NCBI GenBank assembly: GCA_947685225.1
Contig: CANTUV010000037.1
Coordinates: 26,245,001 to 26,309,000 of the forward strand
Source: Garcia nutans
Lineage: Eukaryota > Streptophyta > Magnoliopsida > Malpighiales > Euphorbiaceae
Length of the DNA stretch: 64,000 nucleotides
Direction of reading: 5' to 3'
A model generated the notes under the pieces. The model was given only the letters and a program-made list of their open reading frames with translations. It was not told the DNA's origin and did not search any database. Within the stretch, counting starts at the first letter, position 1. Each line of letters begins with the position of its first letter. Below, one piece after another: positions 11,936 through 23,940 of this stretch. Position numbers and translations under genes: made by a program.

Positions 11936-14531
11936 TATATTGGCTTCAACTCTTCTAGCTAGACTGATCTTTTGTCATTTGTGTCATCATTCTTTTGATA
12001 GTTCTAATGTTCCATTCTTTTGTTCTTCCTTTTTGCAAAAATTTAGCTATTTTTAGTTAGCCCTTGTATCTTCTCCTGCCCCCGGCGTGGCAAAATATTT
12101 GCAAGTGAGTTCAAAAGTAATTTGTATATAAACTCAAAAAAATTTGAAAAGGAGAAACTTTGCCCCCTGTGTAGGCTCAAACCAAAGATTTTTCTATATG
12201 GGCTCTGATTGATGTTTTCTTCGTACAAGCACGCATTTCTTCTCTTTGCAAAATTACTGGAAATTTCTCAAGCATTGAGCCTTCTATGCCCCCCCTGATT
12301 TGATATCTTCTTTTGATTATTTACTATAGGGTGTTTGCTATTCACCTTGACAAAGGATAAACAATACAATACAAGAAAATGCAATGTGATATGCTCATGT
12401 ATGCATGTTTTGCATGATAATACTCACAGCAGTTTTATTGACTCACAGACCGAGGTGATCAGCAGAAGTGTTCTTATTAGTTCCTTTTAGATGCTCGTTC
12501 AGGTCTTCCATTGGAATGACAGACTGCTTCACATTTATGGCTTTTATCTTTAAAATGTTGAAAATATGAATAATGGAGGCCCCAAACAGTAGAGATACAT
12601 CCATTTTAAATTATGATGTCAGTTGGTAGCTTCTTCATGACCTTGCCAGTAATCATTTCCTTTGCCCTTCAAGGTTCGATAGTTCAACATACTCCCCTTA
12701 ACTTGAAAGTTTTGTATGACAAAAACATTTTTGAATTTTTTGAATTTTGATTTTGAAATCAAATGTTGGCTTTGCCAAATCAATGTCAACGTACCTTAGG
12801 ACTTGATTTTTCCAAATTAACATATCTATAACATGATAACCTTAGTTACCATACTAAACTTGGGAATCATTTCTATTTAAGCAAGAATTGTTGCACTTCA
12901 GATAGGCACATACATAATTACTTGGCCAAAAGTCTCATTGAGTTTAAATATTGTCTATCTCATATGCATGCTTATTCAAACTATCTCCACTAATAGACTC
13001 TACCTACCAAGAGAGATCAACAAGTCTTTGATAGGCTTGAAATGGGGTCTATAAGGGACATGGATTAAATGAAGGTCATTTGTAAGTTGGAGCTGATGTG
13101 ACACAATGGACAAACCTTCACACTACAAATTTCTTGTTTGAACTTTAGGCAGCTGGGAGCAATCTTGCTAGATTCCAAATTCCTTCTATCTTCTTGGCAT
13201 TAATCTGGATCTTAATTAGGACAGTCTTTGCCCTTGCAAAAAGTTTGTTATCCAAATTCGTTTCTTTTCTTCTTCTCCCTTTTCTTTCTTTTTATTTTTC
13301 TTACCTTCCCTTTCTTTGAGCATTTTATCATTTTGTCCTTCTTCCTTGTAGGACTGTCAAATACAGAACTTTCAAGAACTGGATGGTCTTCCTCCTTTTT
13401 TCTCCAATTTTGATTGAATCTTTGGTTCGGTTGGACCAATTCAAGTCAAAATGTCCTTATAAACCGAATGGAAGCCTTTTGTTGTCTTAGGTAGAAGAGA
13501 ACTCAGTTGGCTTTTTGAACCGCCTTTTTAGGTTTTATTCTTCATTTTTCTTTTTGTTTTCTTCTTTTTTGTTTTGTTTTCTTTTCTCTCTTTTTTTCTT
13601 TTCTTCTTTTTTTCTTTCTTTCTTTCTTTTTCTTTCTTTCTTTCCTTTTTTGGCTCTAGCTCAAATAGAGTTGTCTTGTTTGTACCAACTTGGGTTTCCA
13701 ATAATGGATGAGTGGAGTGGTATAAATCTTATTTAATAGGGATAAATCATTTGTTAGTCTGATGCTGTCTTGATAGATTGGAGATATTAAGAAAACTTCA
13801 ACTACCCTTATGGTCTTAAAAACATCAACTACCCTTATGGTCTTGAGAACTTCAACTATCTTTACGGTCTTGAGAACTTCAACTATCCTCATGATCTTGA
13901 CTAATCATTGCTTTCTTTTATCTTCTTGCCTCTTCATCTTAGTGATCATAAGGCTTGTCAAAAGTGTCACAACAGCTCAGGATAGGTTATTGGGATTCAT
14001 AAGCCAATGAAAAGAAAGCTAAAATTTTATGAAGGCTCAAAGGGACAACTAGGGATTGATATTTAATTGGGTGGATAGTTGTTGGCTAACTAAACAATGC
14101 CTAGATCATTTCTCTCTTAAATAAGCAGAGTTCAATTTTGCCTCAAAAGTTTGTCAAAGCATGTTCTAAGACTGACTAGGACCTAGACAAAGATAATTAT
14201 GCAGGAGCCCTCTCTAAGTAAGCATACACAACTCAATGCTATAGAGCAATTCCCTCACCTAGTAAAGTCATTCAAGTCGTGATGCATAAATATATTAATT
14301 CATGAATTATCAAGCTAGATTCCTCATTGGTTGAGCACCAAAATGAACAAAGACCAACAAAAATTCTGATGAAAATAATTTATTTAAAGAAACTTTAAGT
14401 TTGAAAAGCACAATAGTTCCAAAATATTAAAGAAAGTAAGATTGAAAAGCAACATTCAAGCTAAGGAAAGTTCATTGAGTTTAAGCTTCTTTTCCTTTCA
14501 CATCTTCAATATTGCCATCTTGAAAGGATGA
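11936..14531 (-). other. Ogre I noncoding region between gag and tandem repeats
   Basis: This 2.6 kb stretch shows no protease, RT, RNase H or integrase motif on either strand. It includes pyrimidine-rich runs (13257-13340, 13530-13655; purine-rich in element sense) and a 27-bp repeat. Parts match Ogre II at 23941-25359 and 44101-45060 in inverse orientation, so it belongs to the family rather than being a private insertion. Confidence 0.7.
13794..13901. repeat. 27-bp tandem repeat, four copies
   Basis: Four adjacent units of the form AACTTCAACTAYCCTTATGG plus TCTTGAG differ at a few positions. The open frames over them encode the repeat only. Confidence 0.8.
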
Positions 14532-15861
14532 TTAAACAAAATCTTCTTCCAATCCTTTTCCCACCATGAAGGTTGCCGGTGGAGGCTCTCTTCCAAACTT
14601 AGGCAAAGGATTGTTCTTGGTATTGGGCTTGTTTGGCTCCGGTAGCTTACCACTATCGATTAGGTCTTGGATCTCATGCTTCAATCGGGTACATCTATCA
14701 GTCTCATGTCCTTGAGTCTGATGAAATTGACAAAAAGCCTTAGTATCAAATTTTAGGGGTAAAGGATTTGGCAAAGGTCGAGGGGCTAATGGCTGTAATA
14801 GTCCCTTCTTTTGCAACTTGCTAAAAACCTAAGATAAAGGTTTCCCCAATTCTGAGAATTGGCTTTTATTTCCTTGATCGGTCGCATTAACATCAACTTC
14901 TTTTTGCGTGCTAGGCTGAAAATTCCCTTTCTCATTCCTTCTTATTGAAAAGCGATTTTTCCCCCTTTCCCACTCTTCAATTTGTAGACCAGCTTGGAGA
15001 AGATCTTTGAAATCCCTTATAAGGGTGTGAGACATCCTTTCACAGAGATTGGGCAGGATGCCTCTCACTATCATCCTTATTTGATCAGATTCGTCGGGCC
15101 TTTTTTTGAGCAAATCGGCCTTACTTCTCCATCGTTTCACATAGTCTACAAAATTCTCATTTGGCCGTTGCCTAATGGACTCAACTTCCATTAAGGTAAC
15201 TTCCAACTCGACATTATACCCATATTGCTGAATAAAAGCCTTGTATAGCAGATCCCAATATTTTTGAGTACTTTCCTCTAAAGTGTTGAACCAATTTTGG
15301 ATAACAGGGTCCAACGAGAGTATGAAGTACCTTAGAGTTTAAGCCTTATAGCTAGAACGGGCTGCATAGCAGTGATATATTGCTTCACATGGAGATGTGA
15401 TTTTCGGTTCCATCATATCTAGCAAAGGATGGCATCTTGAACTTATAAGGGACCTCCTCATCTTGTTCAAATAGTTTGTCAATCTCGGACATCTCTTCGG
15501 TTTTCAGCTTCTTCTCAAATTTCTTTTCTAAATCAGCAATCGTCTTTTCAACATCGGATGTCTCGGTCTTTTCAATAGTTGCCTTCTCAACAACCTTTGG
15601 CTCCTTTTTGTCTTGAAGATCTTGGTAGTATTAAGCCCAATCATCATCATCAATGATCACCTTATCATCATCAAAAGCTACTTCACCAACCTTAGTCTTC
15701 CCTTTGTCTCTTGGCTTCTTAGTGCTAGCAGATGCTTCGGCATGATTTTCTAAAATTACAGTTAATTGGTTCTTCATGGTCTCAGCTAGGGCCTCTTTTA
15801 TTTCTTCCATCTTGGCGTTGAGGGCATCATCCACCATTCTTTGAATTTGTTCGGGATCCAT
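14532..15861 (-). pseudogene. Ogre/Tat-type gag (broken), Ogre I
   Basis: Gag is the structural polyprotein that forms virus-like particles and packages element RNA. Reading starts at MDPEQIQRMVDDALNAKMEE (15861). An acidic, lysine-rich linker with FEKKLKTEEMSE and the segment VPYKFKMPSFARYDGT follow, as typically seen before the capsid core. The core (WFNTLEESTQKYWDLLYKAF, PNENFVDYVKRW, 15314-14829) fits the retrotransposon gag domain. A CxxHx4Hx4C zinc motif (CQFHQTQGHETDRC) lies near 14730, as in Tat gags. Stops near 15631 and 14821 and frameshifts around 15320-15400 break it. Ogre II has a colinear copy. No pol follows. Confidence 0.85.
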
Positions 15862-17008
15862 TATTTTTGGTGAGCAAGTGATTGAGTCGTTGCTAGATAC
15901 TTCATCTCCGGCGTAGGTTGGATTGACGTAAGCTTTTGAACTATCATAATCCAGGGCTGCGAGCTAGAGAGGATCAATGATATGAGATGCAAATGTATGT
16001 ATGTATGCATGTATGCACAAACAACAAACAAGGATAATTAGAACGTTCCTTCCAACCTTATAACATCTACACATGAATGGCAAGTCTCTTTTCCTAGTTA
16101 TATGGTTAACAACATACCAACATGGGGTACCTTATTTTCGAATATTTCCCTCAGACATTTCAACCAATAGTTATATTTCAAAAATGAAAATTGGTTCATA
16201 ATAATTCCCATTAATTAGGTTTTAATCCATTTAACCCACGGAAGTAGCTTTTATGCTATATTGGATTAAAATGAAATTAAGAGGTTTATTATAGATAGAT
16301 TTCTCATTTGAAAAAATAACTAATGATTCATCCCAAAAATAAGCCCATGATTAATTATTCTTAGTATAAACTAGGCTCACAATTGATTTTTGGTATTTCA
16401 TAATTGGCCTAAATAATTTGTAAGCTCTTTGTAAAAAAAAGGTTGGGCAAAAAAAATTTCATTTCTAAGCCCATTGTAAAAAGATTTTAGAAAAATTGGA
16501 TTTTGGGCTTTGTATTTAGATTATGAGCAAAAGAATTTTTGATTTGTTTTTAGAAAAGTTTTATGTCCAAAGACCATCTTGAAAATTTTTGAAAATAGAT
16601 TTGGTCTTTTAGAGTTTAAAGAAAATTTATTTTGAACTCACAATGTATTTAGGTCATATTAGAAAAAGAATAAACCAAATAAGCCATGATTTAGACTAAG
16701 ATAAACTAACTATAGTCAAACAACATGCATTTGGAGTGACTAGGCCAATTACATGAGCTTTAGTCTTTGGGTTAAAAGGCTAAGGTTCCCATAGCGAGTA
16801 TATATCAAATGGTACGAGACTATGAGTGGTTATGCCATGCTCGATCTCCATACCTTTAGTGAAAGTATGGTATCCCTTATATAACACAACATGGGTAACA
16901 TGGGCATCCTAACTCACGCACACAATACAATCTAATATGATGCAATGGATAATATCATTATAAGAAAGAATAGAATAATATAAAGACCAGTGTAATCAAC
17001 TTCTCTTG
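15862..17008 (-). other. Ogre I 5' leader
   Basis: About 1.15 kb separates the primer-binding site from gag, with no supported ORF. It contains a TATG/CATG microsatellite near 15993-16016. Parts match Ogre II (21827-22496) and Ogre III (55425-55650) in inverse orientation. Confidence 0.65.
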
Positions 17009-17026
17009 TCCCCAGTAGAGTCACCA
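17009..17026 (-). promoter_or_regulatory. Ogre I primer-binding site (probably tRNA-Arg type)
   Basis: In element sense TGGTGACTCTACTGGGGA lies one base after the LTR. Ogre III has TGGCAACTCCACTGGGGA in the same place. From family knowledge, Ogre elements use a tRNA-Arg primer. I did not match this against a tRNA sequence. Confidence 0.65.
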
Positions 17027-17027
17027 C

Positions 17028-19355
17028 TGTGAGCGGGGATTTTTGTCCCCACTCCCGGTGGAATGGTTCTTGCGACTTCAACACTGTTTAGGCTTAGGGC
17101 CTTAGAGAACACGAACCTAAGTCCGGAGAAAATGGAGTCGCCACCCGGACGGGCTGAAAAAAAAAAGGGGTGGATGACTCGATTCCTAAGGAATCCCCAA
17201 CCCCCTAATGGGTTTGAAAAATATGTGTGGGGAAGGTGAGAAATGGCCCAGCACCCCCACAACGCCCTGTTCATTAGAACTGGCCTCCTTTACAGGTCTT
17301 AATATTATAAAATTCTTAAGTATAACAATATTATCCATATTACACACAATAATTGAAATAAAGCATTGTTATATTAAAAATCAAAACAAAGTCCAAGCAA
17401 AACAAATAAATGGACACCCATCCGAAGATGGAAACATACCCATACATCATCCATGTCTAAGCTAAATAGGACACCCACCATGAGGTAGAAACATGTCCTT
17501 TACATTAGTCTAAAATATAAAGCAAATAAAATTACATAGAACTTAATTAACGAGGTACCCACAAAGTGGAAACTTACCTCTTACAACATTTGAAAATCTA
17601 AATAAATCGATAAAGTAAATAACCATTCATCATAAATAAATCATTCATCAAAGATATCACCAAAATATAAAATAAACATCCATCCACGATAAATTAAATA
17701 AAGCATTGCAAATAAATCAAAGCATATAATAGACTACATAATCAAATAAAGCAAGTAAAGATACAAATTGACGTTTACTGTTCCATTTAAAGTTCTTTAA
17801 TTAATATTTAAGATTTTGGGATTTTAATATATTAAGGTTCATGCTATTGTAAGTTTTAAAGGAATTGAAATGGATTAAAGTTTTATAATTTAAGAGATTG
17901 ATAAGGTTCTTTGATTAACCAAATTAGTGTTTGAGGAGTAAAATCATGAAATTAGGGTTTGGATACTTTAAAACATTAGGTTTATGATTATTAGCTACTG
18001 GATTGTTGTTTTTAGGCTTACTGTGTTTGAATTTTAATATTTAGGTTTATAAGGTTTTAGAGTTTTAAGGATTAGGGTTCAGGAATATTAGGGTTTATGG
18101 TTTTTGGGGGAGTTTAGGGTTTAAGAAAACTAGGGGTTTAAGGTTAGCTAGTTTGGGGTTACTATCTTGGTTTTGAAGTTGAATTAGGGTTTTTAGTGTT
18201 TCGAAGAATGTATTTGATTTTAGAATTTGGAAAAAAAAATTTATAGTTTTATGAAGCTTTATGTGATTTTTAGAAACTGTAAAGTGAGTTTGAGTTTGGA
18301 TATTTAACAAAACATTTGGAATTTTGGAAAAGAATTAGGAAAAAACTAGTTTAGAGTTTTATGGTGTTTTTTGAAAATAAACAAAATGATTTAAGGTTTA
18401 TAGAAACAGAAAAGATATTTTTTAGGGTTTTTGGAAAAAAAAGGATTCAATTTAGGGTTTTGGAAAATTGGAAAGCAGATTAGGGTTTTGGTAAATTAAT
18501 GAAACGATTTAAGGTTTTGAAAAGTTGGAAAGTAGATTAGTGTTTTAAGATTTTGAAGAAACATAAACAACAATTTTAAGATTTTTGAAAAACAAAGAAA
18601 CGAATTAAGGTTTTTAGAATCAAAAGAAACAATTGGATGATTGAAGCTACTGTAAGGAAAAAAGTGATTAGATATTCATACCTTCGTTTGTTGGTTCCAC
18701 CAAAAATTGCTTCTTGGATGAACAAGAACAAAGGCAAGATGGTTGCCTTTGATGGATTGAATTGCTTGTTTGCTTCTTCTTCTCTAAAATAGTTCGATCA
18801 TTTTCCCTGCCAAAAGTTTTAAAGTCCGATCTCTTTTTCTAAGTTTTTCATCCACTCGATTGTCCTCTTCAATTTTTTCCCTTTCTGTGTTGGTTTTAGT
18901 CTTATTTATAGAAAATTTCGATGATTAATTCAACTTGTTTACGGAAACTAACATTAGTTAAGAAAATGAAACCGAAACCAAATAGAATTTATTACAGAAA
19001 AAAATTGAGTCGAAAAAATTTCGCTGGCAAAAAAAAATTGCTGCGGAAAAATTTTGCTGGGGTAAAAAATTGCCGTGGCTGGTTACGAGGACTAGCAAGC
19101 GAAAAACTATGAGGGCGGGCTACGGGCCATTTAGTCCAACATGTTTTTCGTCGACGAATTTTTTCATCATCGATTTTTTCATCACCAATTTTTATTTTTA
19201 TTTTTATTTTTGTTTTTGTTTATTTATTATTATTTTTTATTAATTATAAAAACTAAATACTAAGACAAATATTATTCAATTATGATAACACAAAAAATAT
19301 TTTGGACTAATTAAAATATATTGGCCCAGACTAGGTAAAAAATTAAGGGTCTACA
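17028..19355 (-). repeat. Ogre I 5' LTR
   Basis: This 2328-bp LTR matches 7254-9550 closely, including the TATA box (minus of 18903-18911), the GC-rich inverted motifs (about 18995-19170) and the CCCTAAT-like units (17950-18540). It differs by scattered substitutions and small indels, so the insertion is not brand new. The primer-binding site at its lower-coordinate side shows that it is the 5' LTR. Confidence 0.9.
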
Positions 19356-19435
19356 CTTGACTAAATTTATCTTGTTTAGTTTGTTTTGATCTTGACATTG
19401 CTTGGGGACAAGCAAAAGATTAAGTGTGGGGTAGT

Positions 19436-21419
19436 TGTTTTGATCATTTGTGTATTTATTTTTAGTGTAATTTTATTGGCTTTTGATTGATTTTTTTTTA
19501 AATTTGTGTTTTAAGTTTGTTTGAAGTATTTGATCCAGGTTAAAGAACAAAACAATGGAGCTTTAATTCAATTTGATGGATTATTAAGGTGGACAAACAT
19601 GAGACACAATCAAGACACTTCAAGGCTTGGTCGTGTCCCTCACCCAAGGCATAAGGCATTAATCACATACATGACACAACCAGGTCAAGTCAACTTGGTC
19701 GTGTCCCTCAGGAAAATTTAGCATAGACAGACACAAGCAAGCAACATGGCCAAGCCACTGGCCATGTCACATAACACAGCCAAGACCTTGGCCGTGTCTC
19801 ACCAAAAGAACAAAATAAAGAAGAAGCAAGGAGGATATGCAGAAGATAACACACCCAAGAGACATGGACAAGGCCTTGGCCGTGTTTCATCTAAAGAGCA
19901 AAGCAAAGATAGAGACAGTGGAGAACACACTCAAGAGACATGACCAAGCCACTGGCTGTTTCACATGACAGGGTCAAGGCCTTGATCGTGTCTCACTCGA
20001 AAAAGGAAGAAGATATTGAGGCAGCCATGGACACAGCCACATGGTTTGGCTGTGTCCATAAGAAAATGAGTGACATGGCCAAGTCACTCATGACTTGGCC
20101 GTGTCTTGTAAGAATTATTTCAAATTGTTTACATGCGATGGGAGACAAAGTGGGGGACAACAAATTCTATCTTTTAAAAAGAAATAATAAAAGAAGAAAA
20201 AGGTTGCCTAATTCATGGGATGAAGATTTAAATAATGAAAGAAGTGGGAGACAAAGTGGAGTGTGTGAGTTGGCAGGACATGCTTTGTGTCTTAAGAAAT
20301 TAAAAAGAATGTAAAGAGGAGATACATATACACGTTGGAGGCTCCATTATGGGGATCTAGTTCCTTGGAGTTCATCTTCTTTTTCTTGGTCTTGAGAGAG
20401 ACCATGAACATTACCTTCATCTTCACCTTCTATTTCTTCCATATACAAGATTCTTAACATTTTTAGGGATAAATTGGGTGAGAAAACTTTTGTGAAGGTT
20501 AGGGTTTAAAGAAAGCTTAATTGAGGAGTTGTGGGCTTGAGAGAGTTACCATTCCATCTTTCAAGAGGAGAGCCATTGATTGAAGAAGGCTTGTTAGTTC
20601 ATCATATTCAAAGTGGAGCTAGGAGGAAGACTAGAAGTTCAACTCTTAGCATCTTCAAAGTGGTTTTTATATTCTCTCTTTTAATTCATTTCTAGATTGT
20701 TGTTATTTGTTAAGAACATTAATATTTCAATGGACAATTGTGATTTGATTTATATTGAGATGAATATTTGTTTTAAATTGATGATGATGAGCTAAATTAC
20801 ACATGCCTAGGGTTTGTAGTAGATTTGATTGAATGACTTGATTTAATATTTCCATTAATATGCTTTGTTATTAGTTGACTGTATTGGATTGAATGTTAGG
20901 TTGATAGATTAGCTACCTATCGATCTCTAGATATTGAATGAAGGACCGAGAGTTAAATTTGATATTGAAATTATGCATTCAACTACCCTAAGAATGAATT
21001 AGAAATATAAGTTATAGGGTTTTATTAATTTGCAATTTCAAAATAATTGGTTATTGTTAATTCATGAATGAGAAAACTAATGAATTGGTAATTACTAATT
21101 AAACTCAAGGAACAAATTAAAATACAAGGTTATATTATTGGATAATTTGAGAATTAAGCTTTGATCAAATTGACCTACAACCCTAGGCACCATTCCAAGA
21201 ATTTGAATTGTTCTTGTACAATCATTACACACATTACTTTTAAATTTAAATTGTTTTTCATCATTCCAACATATCACACTCTTACTTTTAAATTTACTTG
21301 TCAATCAAACTATTGCAAAATAATTACTTCCTTTTGAGACAACCTTGGACCGATCACCATTGCTATAATTACCTCGTATACTTTCAAGTGTCGCTTGTAG
21401 TAGTAATTAATCGAGCGCA
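19436..21419 (+). repeat. Athila-like LTR B (3' LTR of right unit)
   Basis: It begins TGTTTTGATCATTTG after the tract AAGTGTGGGGTAGT and ends ...GAGCGCA, matching LTR A throughout. It has small indels relative to LTR A inside the minisatellite and near 20585. It abuts the Ogre II LTR at 21420. A flanking duplication cannot be checked because the left end of the array is outside the window. Confidence 0.82.
19600..20110 (+). repeat. Palindromic ACACGGCC minisatellite in LTR B
   Basis: These are the same inverted GACACGGCCAAG / CTTGGCCGTGTC cassettes as in LTR A, with one fewer arm pair and more substitutions (ACAT and ACAC variants). The open frames at 19746-20314 are by-products. Confidence 0.75.
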
Positions 21420-21826
21420 ATAATATTGGACATGATTATAAGAGCATGTTTCCATCTTGTATGGGTTCCTATTTATTGTTTTGTTTGAACTTATTTTGAT
21501 TTTAATGCAATAATTCTTTATTTTAATATTCATATGTAGTATGGATAATATTGTAATAAGCTAAGAATTTTATAATATTTAGACCTAAAAAGGAAACCGG
21601 TTCTAATGAACTGGATGTTATTGGGGTGCTGGGTCATTCTTACCATCCCCATGCATACCCAACTTTTTGAACCCAATAGGGTATTGGCGAATCCTTAGAA
21701 ATTGAGTTATCCACCCCTTTCTTTTTCCCAGCCTATCCGGGTGGTGACTCTATTTTCTCAGGGTTTAGGCTTGTATTCTCTAAGGCCTGAGCCTAACAGT
21801 ATCGAAGTCACAAGAAAAACCCAAAA
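21420..21826 (+). repeat. Ogre II 5' LTR, 3' part only
   Basis: It aligns with the 3' LTR from about 47869 onward (ATATTGG, CATGTTTCCATCTTGTATGG) and with the LTR ends of other Ogre copies (CTCTAAGGCCT...AGCCTAA). The final bases, the CTCACA terminus and the primer-binding site are missing, so a deletion joins the LTR to the leader near 21826. Confidence 0.72.
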
Positions 21827-22496
21827 ACCTATTTTTTATAAATCTTTTACAATGGGCTTTGAAACAAAACCATTTTTAATAGGCTTTTTAACAACTTTTC
21901 TTTAATGGGCTTACAACTAGTTGGGTTAATTATGAAATATTACAAATCAATTGTAGGCCTAGTTTACACTAAGACTTACTAATCATGGACTTATTTGTGG
22001 CATGAATCACTAGTTATTTTTTCAAAAATGAGAAATTTATTTATGATAAACCTGTTAATTTAGTTTTAATCCAATGTAGCATAAAAGCTATCTTTTGTCA
22101 ATCAAATGGATTAAGACTCAATTGATGGGAATTATCATGGACTGATTTCTAAATTTAAAAATACAATTATTGAATAAACGTACGAGTGAATTGTTCGAAA
22201 ATAAGATACTCCATTTTAGTATTTTGTTGGCCATATACCTAGAAAAAAGAGACTTGCCATTTATGTGTGAAAGTTATAAGGTTGGAAGGTTCATTCCTAC
22301 TATATTGAGTTGATTTGTTTTGTTTGTTTGTTATTTGTACATCCATGCATACATGCATACATTCATTGCATCTCATATAATCGATCATTTTTGGTTCACA
22401 GCCTTGGATTATAGCAGTTCAAAAGCCTATGACAATTTGACTTACGCTAACAATGTAGAATCCAGTCACAACTCAGTCACTTTCTCACCAAAAGCA
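21827..22496 (+). other. Ogre II leader, truncated
   Basis: This noncoding stretch matches the Ogre I leader in inverse orientation (GTAGGCCTAGTTTACACTA segment, CATGCATACATGCATAC microsatellite near 22345). No independent gene is seen. Confidence 0.6.
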
Positions 22497-23940
22497 ATGG
22501 AGCCAGAGCAGATTCAAAAGATGGTGGAGGATGCCCTCAATGCCAAAATGGAAGAACTAAAGGGGGCTGGCTAAGACAATGAAAAGCCAAATGGCTGCGA
22601 TATTTGGGAACATTACTGAAGCATCTACTAGTACCAAGAAAGACAAGGGAAGGCTAAGGTTGGTGAAGTAGCCTTCGATGATAACAAGATGGTTATGGAT
22701 GATGATGAATACTGGGCTCAGTACTTTCAAGATTCTCAAGATAAGAAGAAGGAGCCGGAGGTTGTGGAGAAACTAACTGTTGAGAAGACTAAAACTTCTG
22801 ATATTGAGAAGATCATTGTTGATCTGGAGAAAAAGTTTGAGAAGAAGTTGAAAATCGAAGAGATGTCAGAAATGGACAAGCTATTTGAACAAGGTGATGA
22901 GGTCCCTTATAAGTTCAAGATGCCATCATTTGCTAAGTTCGATGGAACTAGGAATCCTCATCTAAATGTGAAGTAGTACATTACTACTATGCAGTTTAGC
23001 TGAGCTACTAAGGCTCAAACTCTAAGGTACTTTATGCTCTCATTGGATCCCGTTGTGCATAATTGGTTCAACACCTTAAAGGATGATGCCCAAAAGAATT
23101 GGGATTCACTATATAAGGACTTCATCCAACAGTATGGGTACAATGCTGAGTTGGAGGTCAGTTTGATGGAAGTTGAGGCGATAAGGCAAAAATAGAATGA
23201 AAACTTTGTTGACTATGTGAAAAGGTGGATGAATAAGGCTATATTGTTCAAGAAGAGGCCCGATGAATCATACCAAATTAGGATGATTGTGAGAGGGGTG
23301 CTGCCTAATTTTATAGAAAGGATGTCCCACACTCTTATTAGGGTTTTCAAAGATCTTCTCCAAGCTAGCTTGTAAATTGAAGAATAGGAAAGAGAGAAGA
23401 AACATTTTTCTAGAAGAAGGAATGAGAGGGGAAATTATCAGTCTGGCAGTCAAGGTGTACAAAAAGTGGTGGATGTCAATGCAATTGGTCAAGTTTTCAA
23501 ATCTGGGGAGACCTTTGTCTTGAATTTTTAACAAGTTGCAAAAGAAAGGGTTGTTACAACCATTAACTCCTTAACCTTTGCCCCCAAATTTTGATACCAA
23601 AGCCTTTTGCCAATTTCTTCAGATACAAGGACATGAGACAGATAAATACATTCGATTAAGACATGATATTTAAGATCTTATTGACAGTGGTAAGTTGCAT
23701 GAGACTGATAGGCCCAACACCAAGAATAATCCTCTGCCTAAATTTGGAAGGGTGCCATCGCCTGCAACCTTCATCATAGAGGGAGAATTGGAGGAGAGTT
23801 TTGTCTTGTCGTCTTGTCATGATATAGATGGAGAAGTTACTAAAAAGGAGGTACTACTAACCAAGCTTGGACAAATTATGGATGATAAGGCAATGATCAT
23901 TGATGATGGTAAAATCCTTGCCTCTAATTTGCCTAAATAA
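22497..23940 (+). pseudogene. Ogre/Tat-type gag (broken), Ogre II
   Basis: The frame starts MEPEQIQKMVEDALNAKMEE, matching the gag start in Ogre I. After a frameshift near 22560 it continues with VPYKFKMPSFAKFDGTRNPH (about 22900-22960) and the capsid core (NWFNTLKDDAQKNWDSLYKD, about 23058-23117). Stops follow near 22976, 23195, 23375 and 23387, mostly where CAG, CAA or TGG is expected. The zinc motif is damaged (CQFLQIQGHETDKY, lacking one His and the last Cys). The C-terminal tail runs longer than in Ogre I, ending at 23940. No pol follows. Confidence 0.8.

Larger units (their letters stand above)
7254..19355 (-). mobile_element. Ogre I: complete gag-only Ogre/Tat-like LTR retrotransposon
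   Basis: The element is flanked by the exact duplication CTTGA (7249-7253 and 19356-19360) and has two LTRs of about 2.3 kb. On the minus strand it runs 5' LTR, primer-binding site, leader, gag, long noncoding region, tandem repeats, polypurine tract, 3' LTR. No protease, RT, RNase H or integrase motif is visible in 9551-14531, so it is non-autonomous (a LARD-like form that still carries gag). Its gag is close to that of Ogre II and to the gag start of pol-bearing Ogre III. It sits in the right Athila unit. Confidence 0.88.
1..21419 (+). mobile_element. Athila-like non-autonomous tandem (int-LTR-int-LTR), split by Ogre I
   Basis: Two near-identical internal regions (from 1, and 4452-7253 continuing at 19361-19435) alternate with two LTRs (2466-4451 and 19436-21419), so the middle LTR serves both units. 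The lineage call rests on a primer-binding site matching the 3' end of plant tRNA-Asp and on a gag C-terminus and RT remnant resembling Athila proteins. Both units lack the gag core, protease core, most of RT, RNase H and integrase. The left end lies outside the window. The right end abuts the Ogre II LTR, so the array appears to have inserted there. Such an arrangement usually comes from unequal LTR recombination. Confidence 0.8.

Noticed and set aside
13515..13736. Phe/Ser/Leu-rich ORF resembling a membrane protein
   Set aside because: It translates a TTTC-type pyrimidine run in the Ogre noncoding region.
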